This document shows, piece after piece, positions 26,289 through 35,581 of a stretch of DNA of 64,000 bases (positions are counted from its first letter, which is position 1; each line of letters begins with the position of its first letter). Origin of the DNA: Phycisphaeraceae bacterium (GTDB taxonomy: Bacteria; Planctomycetota; Phycisphaerae; Phycisphaerales; UBA1924). Position numbers and translations under genes: made by a program. The notes beneath the pieces were generated by a model, which had not been told where the DNA came from, ran no database searches, and saw nothing but the letters and a program-made list of their open reading frames with translations. The stretch lies in NCBI GenBank assembly GCA_020639135.1, contig JACKHE010000007.1, forward strand, positions 62,001-126,000. The letters are read 5' to 3'.

Positions 26289-28049
26289 ATGTCGCGCACC
26301 CGTTCGTATGTTCACCGGGGCGGCGAGCAGCCGCTGCTGGGCGTCACCGTTGACGAGATGTTCCGCACGATCGCGGGCCGCTTCCCGCAGCGCGAGGCGA
26401 TCGTGTGCATCCAGCAGGACGAGCGGCTGCGCTACGCCGACCTCGATCAGCGCGTGGACATCGCGGCTCGCGCGCTGCTGGCGATGGGTGTGGCCCGGGG
26501 CGACCGCGTCGGCGTGTGGTCCACGGACAACGTCGAGTGGGTGGTGCTCCAGCTCGCGACGGCGCGGGTCGGCGCGGTGCTGGTCAACATCAACCCGGCA
26601 TACCGGGTCGCGGAGCTGCGGCACGCGCTGCGTCTGGCCGAGGTCAACGCGGTCTTCCTGATCCCCGCGTTCCGGTCCTCGCAGTACGTCCGGATGCTGC
26701 TGGAGCTGATCCCCGAGGCGGAGCAGTCGCCGAGCGAGCCGCTGCGTTCGCAGCTCTTCCCCAACCTGCGTTTGGCCGTGGTGTGGGACCCCGACGACCG
26801 GGACCGGACCGAGCGCTGGGCGCCGGGGCTGCTGACGTGGCGCGAGTTTCTCGACCGGGGCGACCTGATCCCGGACAGCGCCGTGAAGGACCGGGCGCTG
26901 ACGCTCGACCCCGACGACCCGATCAACATCCAGTTCACCTCGGGCACGACGGGCTTCCCCAAGGCGGTCGTGCTGACCCACCACAACATCGTCAACAACG
27001 CGTTCTTCACGGCTCGCGCGATGGGTTTCACCGAGCAGGACCGCCTGTGCGTGCCGCTGCCCTTCTACCACTGCTTCGGGATGGTCGTGTCGAACCTCGT
27101 CTGCCTGTCGCGCGGGGCGTGCATCGTCGTCGCCTCCGACCACTTCGAGGCCGGCGCCACGCTGCGTGCGATCGAGCGGGAGCGCTGCACGGCGATCCAC
27201 GGCGTGCCCACGATGTTCGCCGCGGAGCTGGACCACCCGGAGTTCGACAAGTTCGACACGTCGTCGCTGCGCACCGGGATCATGGCGGGGGCGCCGTGCC
27301 CGCCGGAGCTGATGCGCCGCGTCATCGAGGACATGGGCTGCCGGGAGATCCTGATCGGGTACGGTCAGACGGAGTCCTCGCCCATCGCGACGCTGACGCA
27401 GCCGACGGACTCGATCGAGCGCCGGTTGAAGACGGTGGGCATGCCAATCGACCACCAGCAGATCAAGGTCGTCGATCACGAGACGGGGCGGGTGCTCCCG
27501 GTCGGCGAGCAGGGCGAGGTGTGCATCCGGGGCTACAACGTGATGCGCCAGTACTACGCGCAGCCCGAGGCGACGCGCGACGCGATCGACGAGGGACGCT
27601 GGCTCCACACGGGAGACCTGGGCGTCATGGACGAGGACGGCTACATCGCCATCACCGGGCGGCTGAAGGACATGATCATCCGCGGCGGCGAGAACATCTA
27701 CCCCGCGGAGATCGAGGCGTTCTTCTTCGAGCACCCCGGCGTCGAGCAGGTCGCCGTCTTCGGCTGCCCCCACGAGTCCTACGGCGAGGAGGTCGGCGCG
27801 TGGGTGCGGATGCGCCCCGGCGTCAACCCCGACGCCGAGTCGCTGCGCGAATACGCCAGGGGAAAGATCGCGCACTACAAGGTCCCGACGCACATCTGGT
27901 TCGTGGACGAGTTCCCGACGACCGTGACCGGCAAGATCCAGAAGAACCGGATGGCGCAGGCGGTGGTGCGCTGGCGCGAGGCCGGCGGCGAATCGGCGCC
28001 CTGGGGTGTCGAGCGGTACATCCCGTCCCCGGCGGCGCCGACGAGGTGA
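26289..28049 (+). CDS. AMP-dependent acyl-CoA synthetase (FadD-like)
   Basis: Adenylate-forming enzyme that activates a fatty acid to its CoA thioester. The P-loop-like motif is FTSGTTGFPKAVVLTHHN, followed by YGQTESSP, the WLHTGDLG motif and GRLKDMIIRGGENIYPAEIE, and the C-terminal catalytic lysine is in TVTGKIQKN. Length is 586 residues. ATG 26289 has GGAAGG about 10 bases upstream. Chain-length preference cannot be told. The dyads upstream suggest specific repression. tRNA-Leu(UAA) follows 56 bases after the stop. Confidence 0.92.
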   Translation: MSRTRSYVHRGGEQPLLGVTVDEMFRTIAGRFPQREAIVCIQQDERLRYADLDQRVDIAARALLAMGVARGDRVGVWSTDNVEWVVLQLATARVGAVLVNINPAYRVAELRHALRLAEVNAVFLIPAFRSSQYVRMLLELIPEAEQSPSEPLRSQLFPNLRLAVVWDPDDRDRTERWAPGLLTWREFLDRGDLIPDSAVKDRALTLDPDDPINIQFTSGTTGFPKAVVLTHHNIVNNAFFTARAMGFTEQDRLCVPLPFYHCFGMVVSNLVCLSRGACIVVASDHFEAGATLRAIERERCTAIHGVPTMFAAELDHPEFDKFDTSSLRTGIMAGAPCPPELMRRVIEDMGCREILIGYGQTESSPIATLTQPTDSIERRLKTVGMPIDHQQIKVVDHETGRVLPVGEQGEVCIRGYNVMRQYYAQPEATRDAIDEGRWLHTGDLGVMDEDGYIAITGRLKDMIIRGGENIYPAEIEAFFFEHPGVEQVAVFGCPHESYGEEVGAWVRMRPGVNPDAESLREYARGKIAHYKVPTHIWFVDEFPTTVTGKIQKNRMAQAVVRWREAGGESAPWGVERYIPSPAAPTR

Positions 28050-28105
28050 ATCGCGCTTCCCGGCCCGGCGGTCGCCGACCTGCTTTAATGGCCCCGAGAC
28101 CCGCC

Positions 28106-28191
28106 GGGCCTGTGGCGGAACTGGCAGACGCGGCGGACTTAAAATCCGCTTCCCCGGAAGGGGAGTGTGGGTTCAAATCCCACCGGGCCCA
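28106..28191 (+). tRNA. tRNA-Leu (anticodon UAA)
   Basis: An 86-base class II tRNA. Acceptor arms GGGCCTG/CGGGCCC (one G-U pair), anticodon stem GCGGA/TCCGC with loop CTTAAAA giving TAA at 28140-28142, a long variable arm (TCCCC...GGGGA) and T arm GTGGG/CCCAC with TTCAAAT. The 3' CCA is not encoded. It lies on the same strand as the acyl-CoA synthetase upstream. Confidence 0.95.
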
Positions 28192-28350
28192 TTGACGCAC
28201 CCCGCCTGAGGGCCGGATTTCCCGGACCTGTCGGGCAACCTCCGTTTTTTTCATTGCTCTGAAATCGGGACGTGTGGTAGGGTTGATCGATCCCGCGATG
28301 CCCGCGGGTTTCTGTGTACGCGCGATTGTGGTTTCTTGGGGATGAGAGCA

Positions 28351-30351
28351 ATGAGAAAACTCGCTTTGTCGTTGATTTCGCTCGCCGTCGTGGCCGCTGG
28401 CTCCGTCGCCACCACCGCCACCGCGGGCGGGGTTGTGGACGAGCGCTCCGTGGCGCAGATCTGGAACGAGCGGCTGCTGGATGCGATCCGCATCAACTTC
28501 CCGCACCCCCCGCTGCACGCGAGGAACCTGTGGCACTCGTCGCTGGCGATGTGGGACGCCTGGGCGGCCTACGACCCCGACGCCTCGGGATACCTCTTCA
28601 ACGAGAAGCACACGGCCGTTGACACGCAGGCGGCTCGCGAGGAGGCGATCTCCTACGCCGTTTACAACCTGCTGGCCAGCCGATTCACGAACACGATCGG
28701 CTCGGACATCACGCTCGCGGCGCTGCGTCAGCAGATGATCGATCTGGGATACGACCCCGACAACCACAGCGTCGTCGGCGACACACCCGACGCCGTCGGC
28801 AACCGGATCTTCGTCGCGATCAACAACTTCGGCCTGACCGACGGGTCCAACCAGCTGGGCAACTACGCGCCCACCAACGGTTACGCCCCGGTCAACAGCC
28901 CGCTGATCCTCGAGCTGCCCGGCACGCAGATCACCTTCCCCAACCGCTGGCAGCCGCTCGCGTTCGATTACTTCGTGACGCAGAACGGCATCCCGATCGG
29001 GACGCTCGTGCAGGAGTTCCTCGGGCCGCACTGGGGTGGCGTCAAGTCCTGGACGCTGCCGGTGTCGGCCGTCGGGGTGCCGATCGACCCGGGCACCCCG
29101 CCGCATCTCGGCGGTGTGGGCGATGCGCAGTACAAGGCGGAGGCCACCGAGGTCATCCAGCGTTCGAGCACGCTCGATCCATCGCTGCCAGCGATGCTCG
29201 ACATCTCGCCCTACTCCCACCACAACAACTCGCTGGGGATGAACGACGGGACTGGCTACGGGACCAACCCCATCACGGGCCTGGACTATGTTCAGCAGAT
29301 CGTGCCCCTGGGCGACTATTCACGCTGTCTCGCAGAGTTCTGGGCGGACGGCCCCTCCTCCGAGACGCCCCCGGGCCACTGGAGTGTGATCGCCAACGAC
29401 CTGCACGACAACCCGGCCTTCGAGTACCGCCTCTTCGGCAAGGGTGATCTGGTCGATCGGCTTGAGTGGGACGTGAAGCTGTACATGGCCGTGGACGGCG
29501 CCGTGCATGACGCCGCATGCGCCGCCTGGGGCTGCAAGAACCACTACGACTATGTCCGCCCGATCTCGATGATCCGCCACATGTGCGGCCTCGGGCAGTC
29601 TTCCGATCCGATGGGCGCGTCGTACGACCCCGACGGCATCCCGCTGCAGCCGGGCCTGATCGAGCTCATCACGGAGGAATCCAGCGCCGCCGGCCAGCGC
29701 CACGAGCACCTGGCCGACCACATCGGCGAGATCGCCATCTATTGCTGGGCCGGCGCTCCGGAGGACACCGAGAACGACTTCGGCGGCGTGGACTGGATCC
29801 TGGGCATCAACTGGTTCCCCTACCAGAAGGCCACGTTCGTGACGCCCTCGTTCGCCGGCTACGTCTCCGGGCACTCCGCGTTCAGCCGGGCGGCCGCCGA
29901 GGTCCTCGCCTCGATCACCGGCTCGCCCTTCTTCCCCGGGGGCCTCGGCGAGTACCACTTCAAGGCGCACCAGTTCCTCGAGTTCGAGGACGGGCCTTCG
30001 GTGGACATCACCCTGCAGTGGGCGACGTACTACGACGCGTCCGACGAGGCGGGCATCTCCCGCCTCTACGGCGGCATCCACGTCCCCAGCGACGACGGGC
30101 CCGGTCGGAGAATGGGCAGCATCTGCGGCAAGCGGTCCATCCGCCTGGCGCAGCGCTACTGGGCCGGCACCGGCGATTTCCTCCCGGATCTCAACAACGA
30201 CGGCGTCGTGGAGACCGGCGACATCGCGATGCTCATCAAGGATTTCGGTCAAGCCGGTGATGATCTCACCGCGGACCTCAACCTCGACGGCGTCGTGGAC
30301 ACCGCGGACCTTGGTGAGATGATCCTGATGTTCGGCCAGACGCAGCCCTGA
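28351..30351 (+). CDS. secreted vanadium-dependent haloperoxidase-like protein with dockerin-type tail
   Basis: A signal peptide (KLALSLISLAVVAAGS) leads into a vanadium chloroperoxidase/PAP2-type domain. All vanadate (or phosphate) binding motifs are readable: Lys396 of the KX6RP motif (KNHYDYVRP), Ser506-Gly-His508 in YVSGHS (Val where the signature has Pro), and Arg571...His577 in SRLYGGIHVPSD, which fits SRX5HXPXD. The last 60 residues hold two calcium-loop repeats (DLNNDGVVETGDI and DLNLDGVVDTADL), as in type I dockerins. The enzyme could oxidise halides or act as a phosphatase outside the cell. ATG 28351 has GGGGA upstream; ATG 28342 is an alternative. Length is 666 residues. Confidence 0.88.
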   Translation: MRKLALSLISLAVVAAGSVATTATAGGVVDERSVAQIWNERLLDAIRINFPHPPLHARNLWHSSLAMWDAWAAYDPDASGYLFNEKHTAVDTQAAREEAISYAVYNLLASRFTNTIGSDITLAALRQQMIDLGYDPDNHSVVGDTPDAVGNRIFVAINNFGLTDGSNQLGNYAPTNGYAPVNSPLILELPGTQITFPNRWQPLAFDYFVTQNGIPIGTLVQEFLGPHWGGVKSWTLPVSAVGVPIDPGTPPHLGGVGDAQYKAEATEVIQRSSTLDPSLPAMLDISPYSHHNNSLGMNDGTGYGTNPITGLDYVQQIVPLGDYSRCLAEFWADGPSSETPPGHWSVIANDLHDNPAFEYRLFGKGDLVDRLEWDVKLYMAVDGAVHDAACAAWGCKNHYDYVRPISMIRHMCGLGQSSDPMGASYDPDGIPLQPGLIELITEESSAAGQRHEHLADHIGEIAIYCWAGAPEDTENDFGGVDWILGINWFPYQKATFVTPSFAGYVSGHSAFSRAAAEVLASITGSPFFPGGLGEYHFKAHQFLEFEDGPSVDITLQWATYYDASDEAGISRLYGGIHVPSDDGPGRRMGSICGKRSIRLAQRYWAGTGDFLPDLNNDGVVETGDIAMLIKDFGQAGDDLTADLNLDGVVDTADLGEMILMFGQTQP

Positions 30352-30363
30352 CCCGAGCCCGGT

Positions 30364-31017
30364 TCAGCGCCGCCGGCGCCGCAACACCCACAGCCCGATT
30401 CCAAGCGCCGGGAGTGATCCCGGCGACGGGATCACCGTGGTCTGCCAGCTCACCAGCAGCGCCGTCGCCGATCCGCCAGGGTAGGACAGGGTCGCGGCGC
30501 CCGACAGAAAATCGGGAAACTGGATGTCGGTCTGAGGACCGGCGCCGTCCCAGAGCGAATCCGCTCCCATCGCGCTGAAGCTCATTGAAACCACCGGGGA
30601 CTTGCCGTTGCGGCCAACTGGGACGCCGATCTGCCCGATCATCGCCTCGATCCGATCGCCGGGCTCGTTGTCGAAGATGTCGAAAAAGACCGCAGGGCTG
30701 CCGGAGCCCGTCTGGAGGAGCTGCCCGCCGCCGAAGAAGTTGGTCCGCAGCGAGACGTCGGACGACGTCGCGAGCACGGCGCCGTAGGAGGCGCTGTCCC
30801 GGTCGGCGCCGACAGTCTGCACCGTGTCGGAATCGAAGTAGATGTTGAGGTTGAACGTGTCGCCGGTGGCCAGCGGCGCGAGCGCGCCGGGGGGCGTTCC
30901 GGTGACATCCTGATAGATGCCGGCGACCTGCCAGCGCAGGACCTCGGCGTGGGCGCTGCTCAGGAGCGAGCACGCGACCACCGCCGGCGCCGTAAGGCGG
31001 ATGGGATGGCGAATCAT
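30364..31017 (-). CDS. secreted protein with PEP-CTERM-like sorting tail
   Basis: The product has 217 residues. A signal peptide (LTAPAVVACSLLSSAHA) is followed by a beta-rich domain and a C-terminus IPSPGSLPALGIGLWVLRRRRR, that is, a Pro-containing motif, a membrane helix and a basic end, as in exosortase (PEP-CTERM) substrates. ATG 31017 has GAGGAG five bases before it. No exosortase gene is in the window. It converges with the haloperoxidase-like gene 12 bases away. The domain itself was not recognised. Confidence 0.8.
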   Translation of the reverse strand: MIRHPIRLTAPAVVACSLLSSAHAEVLRWQVAGIYQDVTGTPPGALAPLATGDTFNLNIYFDSDTVQTVGADRDSASYGAVLATSSDVSLRTNFFGGGQLLQTGSGSPAVFFDIFDNEPGDRIEAMIGQIGVPVGRNGKSPVVSMSFSAMGADSLWDGAGPQTDIQFPDFLSGAATLSYPGGSATALLVSWQTTVIPSPGSLPALGIGLWVLRRRRR

Positions 31018-31268
31018 GATGACTCCTCGCCGATGCGCCCTGTGCGGGGGCGGGTCGGCATTCTCTCTCTGCGCGATCCCGGGAGGATCTCCCCCCGGGG
31101 CGCATGGATGCAACAGCATCCGCCGCGACGCGGGAAGACGTTCAGCCGGGTTTCGCTGGTTGGCTCCGGATTCCTTTCAAGGGCCTGTGCATGCCCTGTG
31201 ACGGCACACTATCCGGGATCTCGCGCATTGCAAGACCCAAAGACACGTCGGATCGTGATTTTCCACGA

Positions 31269-32108
31269 TCACGGTGTCTCATTGAGCGCCTCGATCGCGC
31301 CGCGGATCACGTCCGGGTGCGTCCACGGGAGGAAGTGGTCCACGCCGTCGAGGGTGATGACGCTCACGACGGCGCGCGGCGGCAGGGCGTCGCACAGGTA
31401 CGCGACATTCTCGTAGGGAACGAGCGAGTCCTTCGTGCCGTGGATGATGACGACGGGGCACGCGATGCGGTCGAGGCGCTCGCCGAGGCGCCGAAGCTCG
31501 CGCTCGAGCGGGATGAGCTCCCGGTTGGCGTGCCGGAGTGGCGTGGGCACGAGAAGATCGAGCAGGGGGAGGTTCACGACGCGCTGGATCAGCAGCACCT
31601 TCTCCAGATCCGGGTCGAGCGCCCCGGCGACGATCACCAGCCCGCCGACCCGGTCCGGGTAGTCCGCCGCCGCCTGCGCGACGATCGGCCCGCCCAGCGA
31701 GTGCCCGACCAGGATCGCCCATCCCCCTTGGCGCTGGACCAGCAGGGGCTCGATCGCCGCGGCCTGCTCGTGCAGGCTCGGGACCGCGCCGGTCGCGGCC
31801 GACAGCCCGAACCCGGGGCGATCGATCGCGACATGCTCGAGACCGGGCGCCGGCTCGGCGAGGAACGCGCTCCAGTCCTCGGCCCGCCCCGGCGTGCCGT
31901 GGACGTAGATGACACGCCGGCCCTCCGGGTCGCCGGTCACGATGGCGCTGATGGGGTGCTTGTCGTCCACCGCATCGACGGTGTAGGAGATCCGGCTCAG
32001 CGCCTCGACGCGGGGGTCGCGCTGCGCGTACGCGAAGCAGCCGCCGAGCGCCGAGCAGACGAGCGCCAGCAGCAGGAGCGGGATGAGCCGGTTTCGGCGT
32101 GCGGGCAT
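31269..32108 (-). CDS. alpha/beta-hydrolase lipoprotein
   Basis: The product has 279 residues with a lipoprotein signal peptide and lipobox ending SALGGC. The hydrolase fold shows the oxyanion HGTPG, the nucleophile elbow GHSLGG (Ser), the acid in GTKDSLVP (Asp) and the base in GVDHFLPW (His). It is likely anchored to a membrane outside the cytoplasm; the substrate is unknown. A perfect hairpin (GATCGTG/CACGATC, about 31251-31270) overlaps the stop codon. It is divergent from ogt with about 20 bases between starts. Confidence 0.88.
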   Translation of the reverse strand: MPARRNRLIPLLLLALVCSALGGCFAYAQRDPRVEALSRISYTVDAVDDKHPISAIVTGDPEGRRVIYVHGTPGRAEDWSAFLAEPAPGLEHVAIDRPGFGLSAATGAVPSLHEQAAAIEPLLVQRQGGWAILVGHSLGGPIVAQAAADYPDRVGGLVIVAGALDPDLEKVLLIQRVVNLPLLDLLVPTPLRHANRELIPLERELRRLGERLDRIACPVVIIHGTKDSLVPYENVAYLCDALPPRAVVSVITLDGVDHFLPWTHPDVIRGAIEALNETP

Positions 32109-32128
32109 GGTGTGGTATCCTACCGGTC

Positions 32129-32683
32129 ATGCTCCAAACAGCCGCGGCGCCGACCTTATTCCAGCGCACGATCGAATCCCCGATCGGGGACCTCCTCGCC
32201 ATCGCCACCGGCGACGCCCTGACCCTGCTGGAGTTCACCAACCGCAGGGCGCTGCCCACGGAGCTGCGCGACGTCCGCGCCCAGTTCGGCGCCGAGCCCG
32301 TGGAGGACTCCAACGCCGTCCTCGACCAGACCGCGCGGGAGCTCGACGAGTACTTCAACCACGAGCGCACCGGATTCACCATCCCCCTGACCACCCACGG
32401 CACGCCCTTCCAGCGCGCCGTCTGGGACGAGTTGTGCGCGATCCCCTGCGGCAAGACCCGCACGTACGGCGAGATGGCCGAACGGCTCGGCAAACCCGGC
32501 GGTTCGAGAGCTGTCGGGCGCGCCAACGGCGCCAACCGCATCGGCATCGTCATCCCATGCCACCGCGTCATCCGCACCGGCGGCGACCTCGGCGGCTACG
32601 GCGGCAAGCTGTGGCGCAAACAGTGGCTCCTCGAGCACGAGGGCGCGCGAATCGCCGCCGGCGCCGGCCTCTTCGAGGATTGA
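32129..32683 (+). CDS. ogt: methylated-DNA--[protein]-cysteine S-methyltransferase
   Basis: Suicide repair protein that moves methyl groups from O6-methylguanine to its own cysteine. The active site IPCHRVI and the preceding helix-turn-helix (TRTYGEMAERLGKPGGSRAVGRANGAN) are intact. Length is 184 residues, with an N-terminal ribonuclease-like domain as in Ogt/MGMT. ATG 32129 is chosen; a TATCCT box lies only about 10 bases upstream, so the leader is minimal. Confidence 0.94.
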   Translation: MLQTAAAPTLFQRTIESPIGDLLAIATGDALTLLEFTNRRALPTELRDVRAQFGAEPVEDSNAVLDQTARELDEYFNHERTGFTIPLTTHGTPFQRAVWDELCAIPCGKTRTYGEMAERLGKPGGSRAVGRANGANRIGIVIPCHRVIRTGGDLGGYGGKLWRKQWLLEHEGARIAAGAGLFED

Positions 32684-32687
32684 TCAG

Positions 32688-33038
32688 TCAGGCGCTGGGC
32701 GCCATCGTCAGCGCAATCTCGACACTCTCGACGCAGTTCAGCGGCTCGTAGAGCCTCGCACGCTTGAGCGCCTCGGCGATGGTCGGGTGCGGCGCCGCGA
32801 CGACGAGCTTCCCGCCGTGCTGCTTGATGGAGCTCATCAGCGCGACGAACTCTCCCATCGCGAGGCTGGCGAGGAACTTCAGCTTGGAGAGATCGGCGAC
32901 CAGCAGCCTGGGGTGTCCCGCGGAGAGGCGGACGATGGCGCGGTGGAGGTCCGCCTCGGACTCGAGATCGGCCGAGCCGATGAAGCGCACGATGACGGTG
33001 TCGCCGCGGGTTTCTTCTTCGATCTGCAGGTCGGCCAT
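32688..33038 (-). CDS. STAS-domain protein (anti-sigma factor antagonist-like)
   Basis: The product has 116 residues forming one STAS domain: DTVIVRFIGSADLESEADLHRAI, LLVADLSKLKFLASLAMGEFVALMSSIKQHGGKLVVAAPHPTIAEALKRARL. The serine that is phosphorylated in SpoIIAA-type proteins corresponds to Ser in LASLAMG. It probably takes part in a partner-switching system, but no anti-sigma kinase or phosphatase gene is adjacent. It converges with ogt, 4 bases between stops. Confidence 0.88.
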   Translation of the reverse strand: MADLQIEEETRGDTVIVRFIGSADLESEADLHRAIVRLSAGHPRLLVADLSKLKFLASLAMGEFVALMSSIKQHGGKLVVAAPHPTIAEALKRARLYEPLNCVESVEIALTMAPSA

Positions 33039-33164
33039 GATGTGGATCCCCTCATCGGACGCGGTATCCGTGTCGGCCGGGAGTGTAACGGTTGCGCACC
33101 GTGAAACCAGCGCCGTGCACCCTCCGAGGAATGGAACAGCGTCCAACCACGAGATGTTGTGGTA

Positions 33165-34277
33165 TCAGACCGCCACGCACTCCAGCCCGTGCGCCTCGGC
33201 CACCGGCTGGTTCAGCAGCCGTCCGTCGTCCATGTTGATCGCCGGGGCGAAGAAGCGGTTCTTGGCCGCGATCGCCTGCGCGCCCTCGTTGGCGATCCGG
33301 ATCGCCCACGGCAGCGTCGCGTTCGTCAGCGCCTGCGTGCTCGTCCTGCCCACGGCGCCCGGCATGTTCGCCACGCAGTAGTGGACGATGCCGTCAACGA
33401 TGTACGTCGGCTTGGCGTGCGTGGTCGGCTTCGTGGTCTCGACGCATCCGCCCTGATCGACCGCCACGTCCACGATCACCGCGCCGGGCTTCATCCGCTT
33501 GAGGTCCTCGCGCGTGACGAGGTTCGGCGCCTTGGCGGCGGGGATCAGCACCGCGCCGATGACCAGGTCCGCCATCTCCAGGTAGTGCCGGATCGCGTGG
33601 ACATCGGAGTAGATCGTCGTCACATTCGCCGGCATGACCTCTGAGAGATATCGCAGCCGGTCGAGGTTGATGTCCATGATGGTGACGTTGGCGCCGAGCC
33701 CCGCGGCCATCAGCGCCGCGTTGGAGCCCACCACGCCGCCGCCCAGGATCAGCACGTCGCCCGGCTCGACGCCAGGAACGCCGCCGAGCAGGATGCCGCG
33801 GCCCTCCTGCGGGCGCTCGAGGAACTTGGCGCCCTCCTGGACGCTCAGCTTGCCGGCGACCTCGCTCATCGGGGTGAGCAGGGGGAGCGTCGTGCGCCCG
33901 CCCGGCGCCGGCGCTTCGAGCGTCTCGTACGCGATGCAGCACGCGCCGGACTCGAGACACCCGAGCGTCAGGTCCTTGTCCGCGGCGAAGTGGAAGTACG
34001 TGAAGACCTGCTGCCCGCGCCGCATCATCTTGATCTCCTGCGGCTGCGGCTCCTTGACCTTGACGATCATCCCGGCGTTGGCCCAGATGTCCGCCGCGTT
34101 GTCAACCATCTTCGCGCCGACGGCCATGTACTGATCGTCGGTGAAGCCCGACCCGTCGCCGGCGGAGGACTGCACCAGCACCTCGTGCCCGTCGCGGATC
34201 AGCAGCTCGACACCGACCGGGCGCATCCCGACGCGGTACTCATCCGACTTCACTTCCTTGGGGATGCCAACGATCAT
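33165..34277 (-). CDS. ald: alanine dehydrogenase
   Basis: NAD-dependent interconversion of L-alanine with pyruvate and ammonia. The product has 370 residues, the family length. The N-terminus MIVGIPKEVKSDEYRVGM holds substrate residues, KVKEPQPQE the catalytic lysine region, and the Rossmann loop is LGGGVVGSNAALMAAGLGA; TTHAKPTYIVDGIVHYCVANMPGAV is the family C-terminal region. The ATG has GGAG 10 bases upstream. It diverges from obgE with about 130 bases between. Confidence 0.95.
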   Translation of the reverse strand: MIVGIPKEVKSDEYRVGMRPVGVELLIRDGHEVLVQSSAGDGSGFTDDQYMAVGAKMVDNAADIWANAGMIVKVKEPQPQEIKMMRRGQQVFTYFHFAADKDLTLGCLESGACCIAYETLEAPAPGGRTTLPLLTPMSEVAGKLSVQEGAKFLERPQEGRGILLGGVPGVEPGDVLILGGGVVGSNAALMAAGLGANVTIMDINLDRLRYLSEVMPANVTTIYSDVHAIRHYLEMADLVIGAVLIPAAKAPNLVTREDLKRMKPGAVIVDVAVDQGGCVETTKPTTHAKPTYIVDGIVHYCVANMPGAVGRTSTQALTNATLPWAIRIANEGAQAIAAKNRFFAPAINMDDGRLLNQPVAEAHGLECVAV

Positions 34278-34406
34278 GTCCGAATCTCCGGGGCAATGGC
34301 GGGTCCGGCGGCGATCTCCCGACCTCCCGGGGGACCGCGGCGCCGGCGATTTGCAGGCGACCAGTGTAGTCCACTTCCCTGCGCCGGCGGCGTAGGATGT
34401 CCCTTC

Positions 34407-35465
34407 ATGCTCGTGGATCGCGCCAATATTGTGGTCAAGGCCGGAGACGGCGGCGACGGCAGGCTCTCCTTCCGGCGCGAGAAGTACATCCCCAAGGGGG
34501 GGCCCGACGGCGGCGACGGCGGCGACGGCGGCGATGTCGTCGTCCTCGCCGACGACAACATCCAGACCCTCCTCGACTACCGCCACCAGGTCCGCCACTG
34601 CGCTCAGCCCGGCGAGCCCGGCGGGACCAAGGACTGCACCGGCGCCGACGGCGAGGACCTCATCATCAGGCTCCCGCCCGGCACGCTCCTCTACAACGAC
34701 GACACCGGCGAGCTCCTCCACGACCTGGGGCCGGGCGATCAGATCATCATCGCCCACGGCGGCGAGGGCGGCTGGGGCAATGCGCACTTCAAGTCCGCCA
34801 CGAACCAGGTCCCCCAGCAGACCACCCCCGGGGGCCGGGGCGAGGAGCTCCACGTCCGGCTCGAACTCAAGCTCATCGCCGACGTGGGTCTCGTTGGATT
34901 GCCCAACGCCGGCAAGTCCACCCTGCTCGCCGCGCTGACGCGCGCCACCCCCAAGGTCGCGGCCTACCCCTTCACGACGCTCAGCCCGCAGCTCGGCATC
35001 GCCGAACTGGACGTCAACCGCAGGCTGGTCATCGCTGACCTGCCGGGGCTGATCGAGGGCGCCGCCAGCGGCGCGGGGCTCGGGCACCACTTCCTCCGCC
35101 ACGTCGAGCGGACTCGGCTGCTCGCGCACCTGATCGACATCCAGCCCCCCGACGGCTCAGACCCCGCGGACAACTACAGGACGATCCGCGCCGAGCTGGA
35201 GGCCTACTCCGCCGAACTCGCTTCCAAACCCGAGATCATCATCGTCAGCAAGCTTGACCTGCTCGGCGACGACCCCGGGGAGCACCGCGCCGCGATCGAG
35301 CTCGCGCGGGCCTCGATCGGCGTCGCCCCCGAGACCCCGGTTTTCGGCATCAGCGCCGCCTCCGGGCTGGGCCTCCGCGAGGTGCTCGAACACTGCTGGG
35401 ACGAGCTCGTTCGGGCCCCGGACACCTGGAACAGTGAGACGCCCGGGACAACCTCGGGCCGCTGA
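34407..35465 (+). CDS. obgE: GTPase ObgE (CgtA)
   Basis: Essential ribosome-associated GTPase. The glycine-rich Obg fold (RREKYIPKGGPDGGDGG) precedes the G domain: G1 GLPNAGKST, G2 PFTTLSP, G3 DLPGLIEGA. The G4 motif is SKLD where NKxD is expected. Length is 352 residues, ending soon after the G domain with no long C-terminal extension. It is usually encoded after rplU and rpmA; here it stands alone. A TAGGAT box at 34393-34398 is only 8 bases before the ATG. The repeated GGCGAC triplets at about 34500-34530 encode the Obg glycine repeats. Confidence 0.95.
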   Translation: MLVDRANIVVKAGDGGDGRLSFRREKYIPKGGPDGGDGGDGGDVVVLADDNIQTLLDYRHQVRHCAQPGEPGGTKDCTGADGEDLIIRLPPGTLLYNDDTGELLHDLGPGDQIIIAHGGEGGWGNAHFKSATNQVPQQTTPGGRGEELHVRLELKLIADVGLVGLPNAGKSTLLAALTRATPKVAAYPFTTLSPQLGIAELDVNRRLVIADLPGLIEGAASGAGLGHHFLRHVERTRLLAHLIDIQPPDGSDPADNYRTIRAELEAYSAELASKPEIIIVSKLDLLGDDPGEHRAAIELARASIGVAPETPVFGISAASGLGLREVLEHCWDELVRAPDTWNSETPGTTSGR

Positions 35466-35581
35466 TCGGGCCATCGCTCGGGGATCCCGCTCGGCGGACA
35501 GGCCACCGCCAACCCGCTAGCATCGACCTCCAAATCAACCGACACCGCCAGAAACCGAATTCCGACAGGGAGCCAGAGCCC

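Noticed and set aside
31251..31270. Hairpin GATCGTG/CACGATC as a terminator of the lipoprotein hydrolase gene
   Set aside because: It overlaps the stop codon and has no T-run on the minus strand, so it is mentioned only with the gene.
34497..34535. GGCGAC-type tandem repeat
   Set aside because: It encodes the glycine/aspartate repeats of the Obg fold, which are conserved in the protein.
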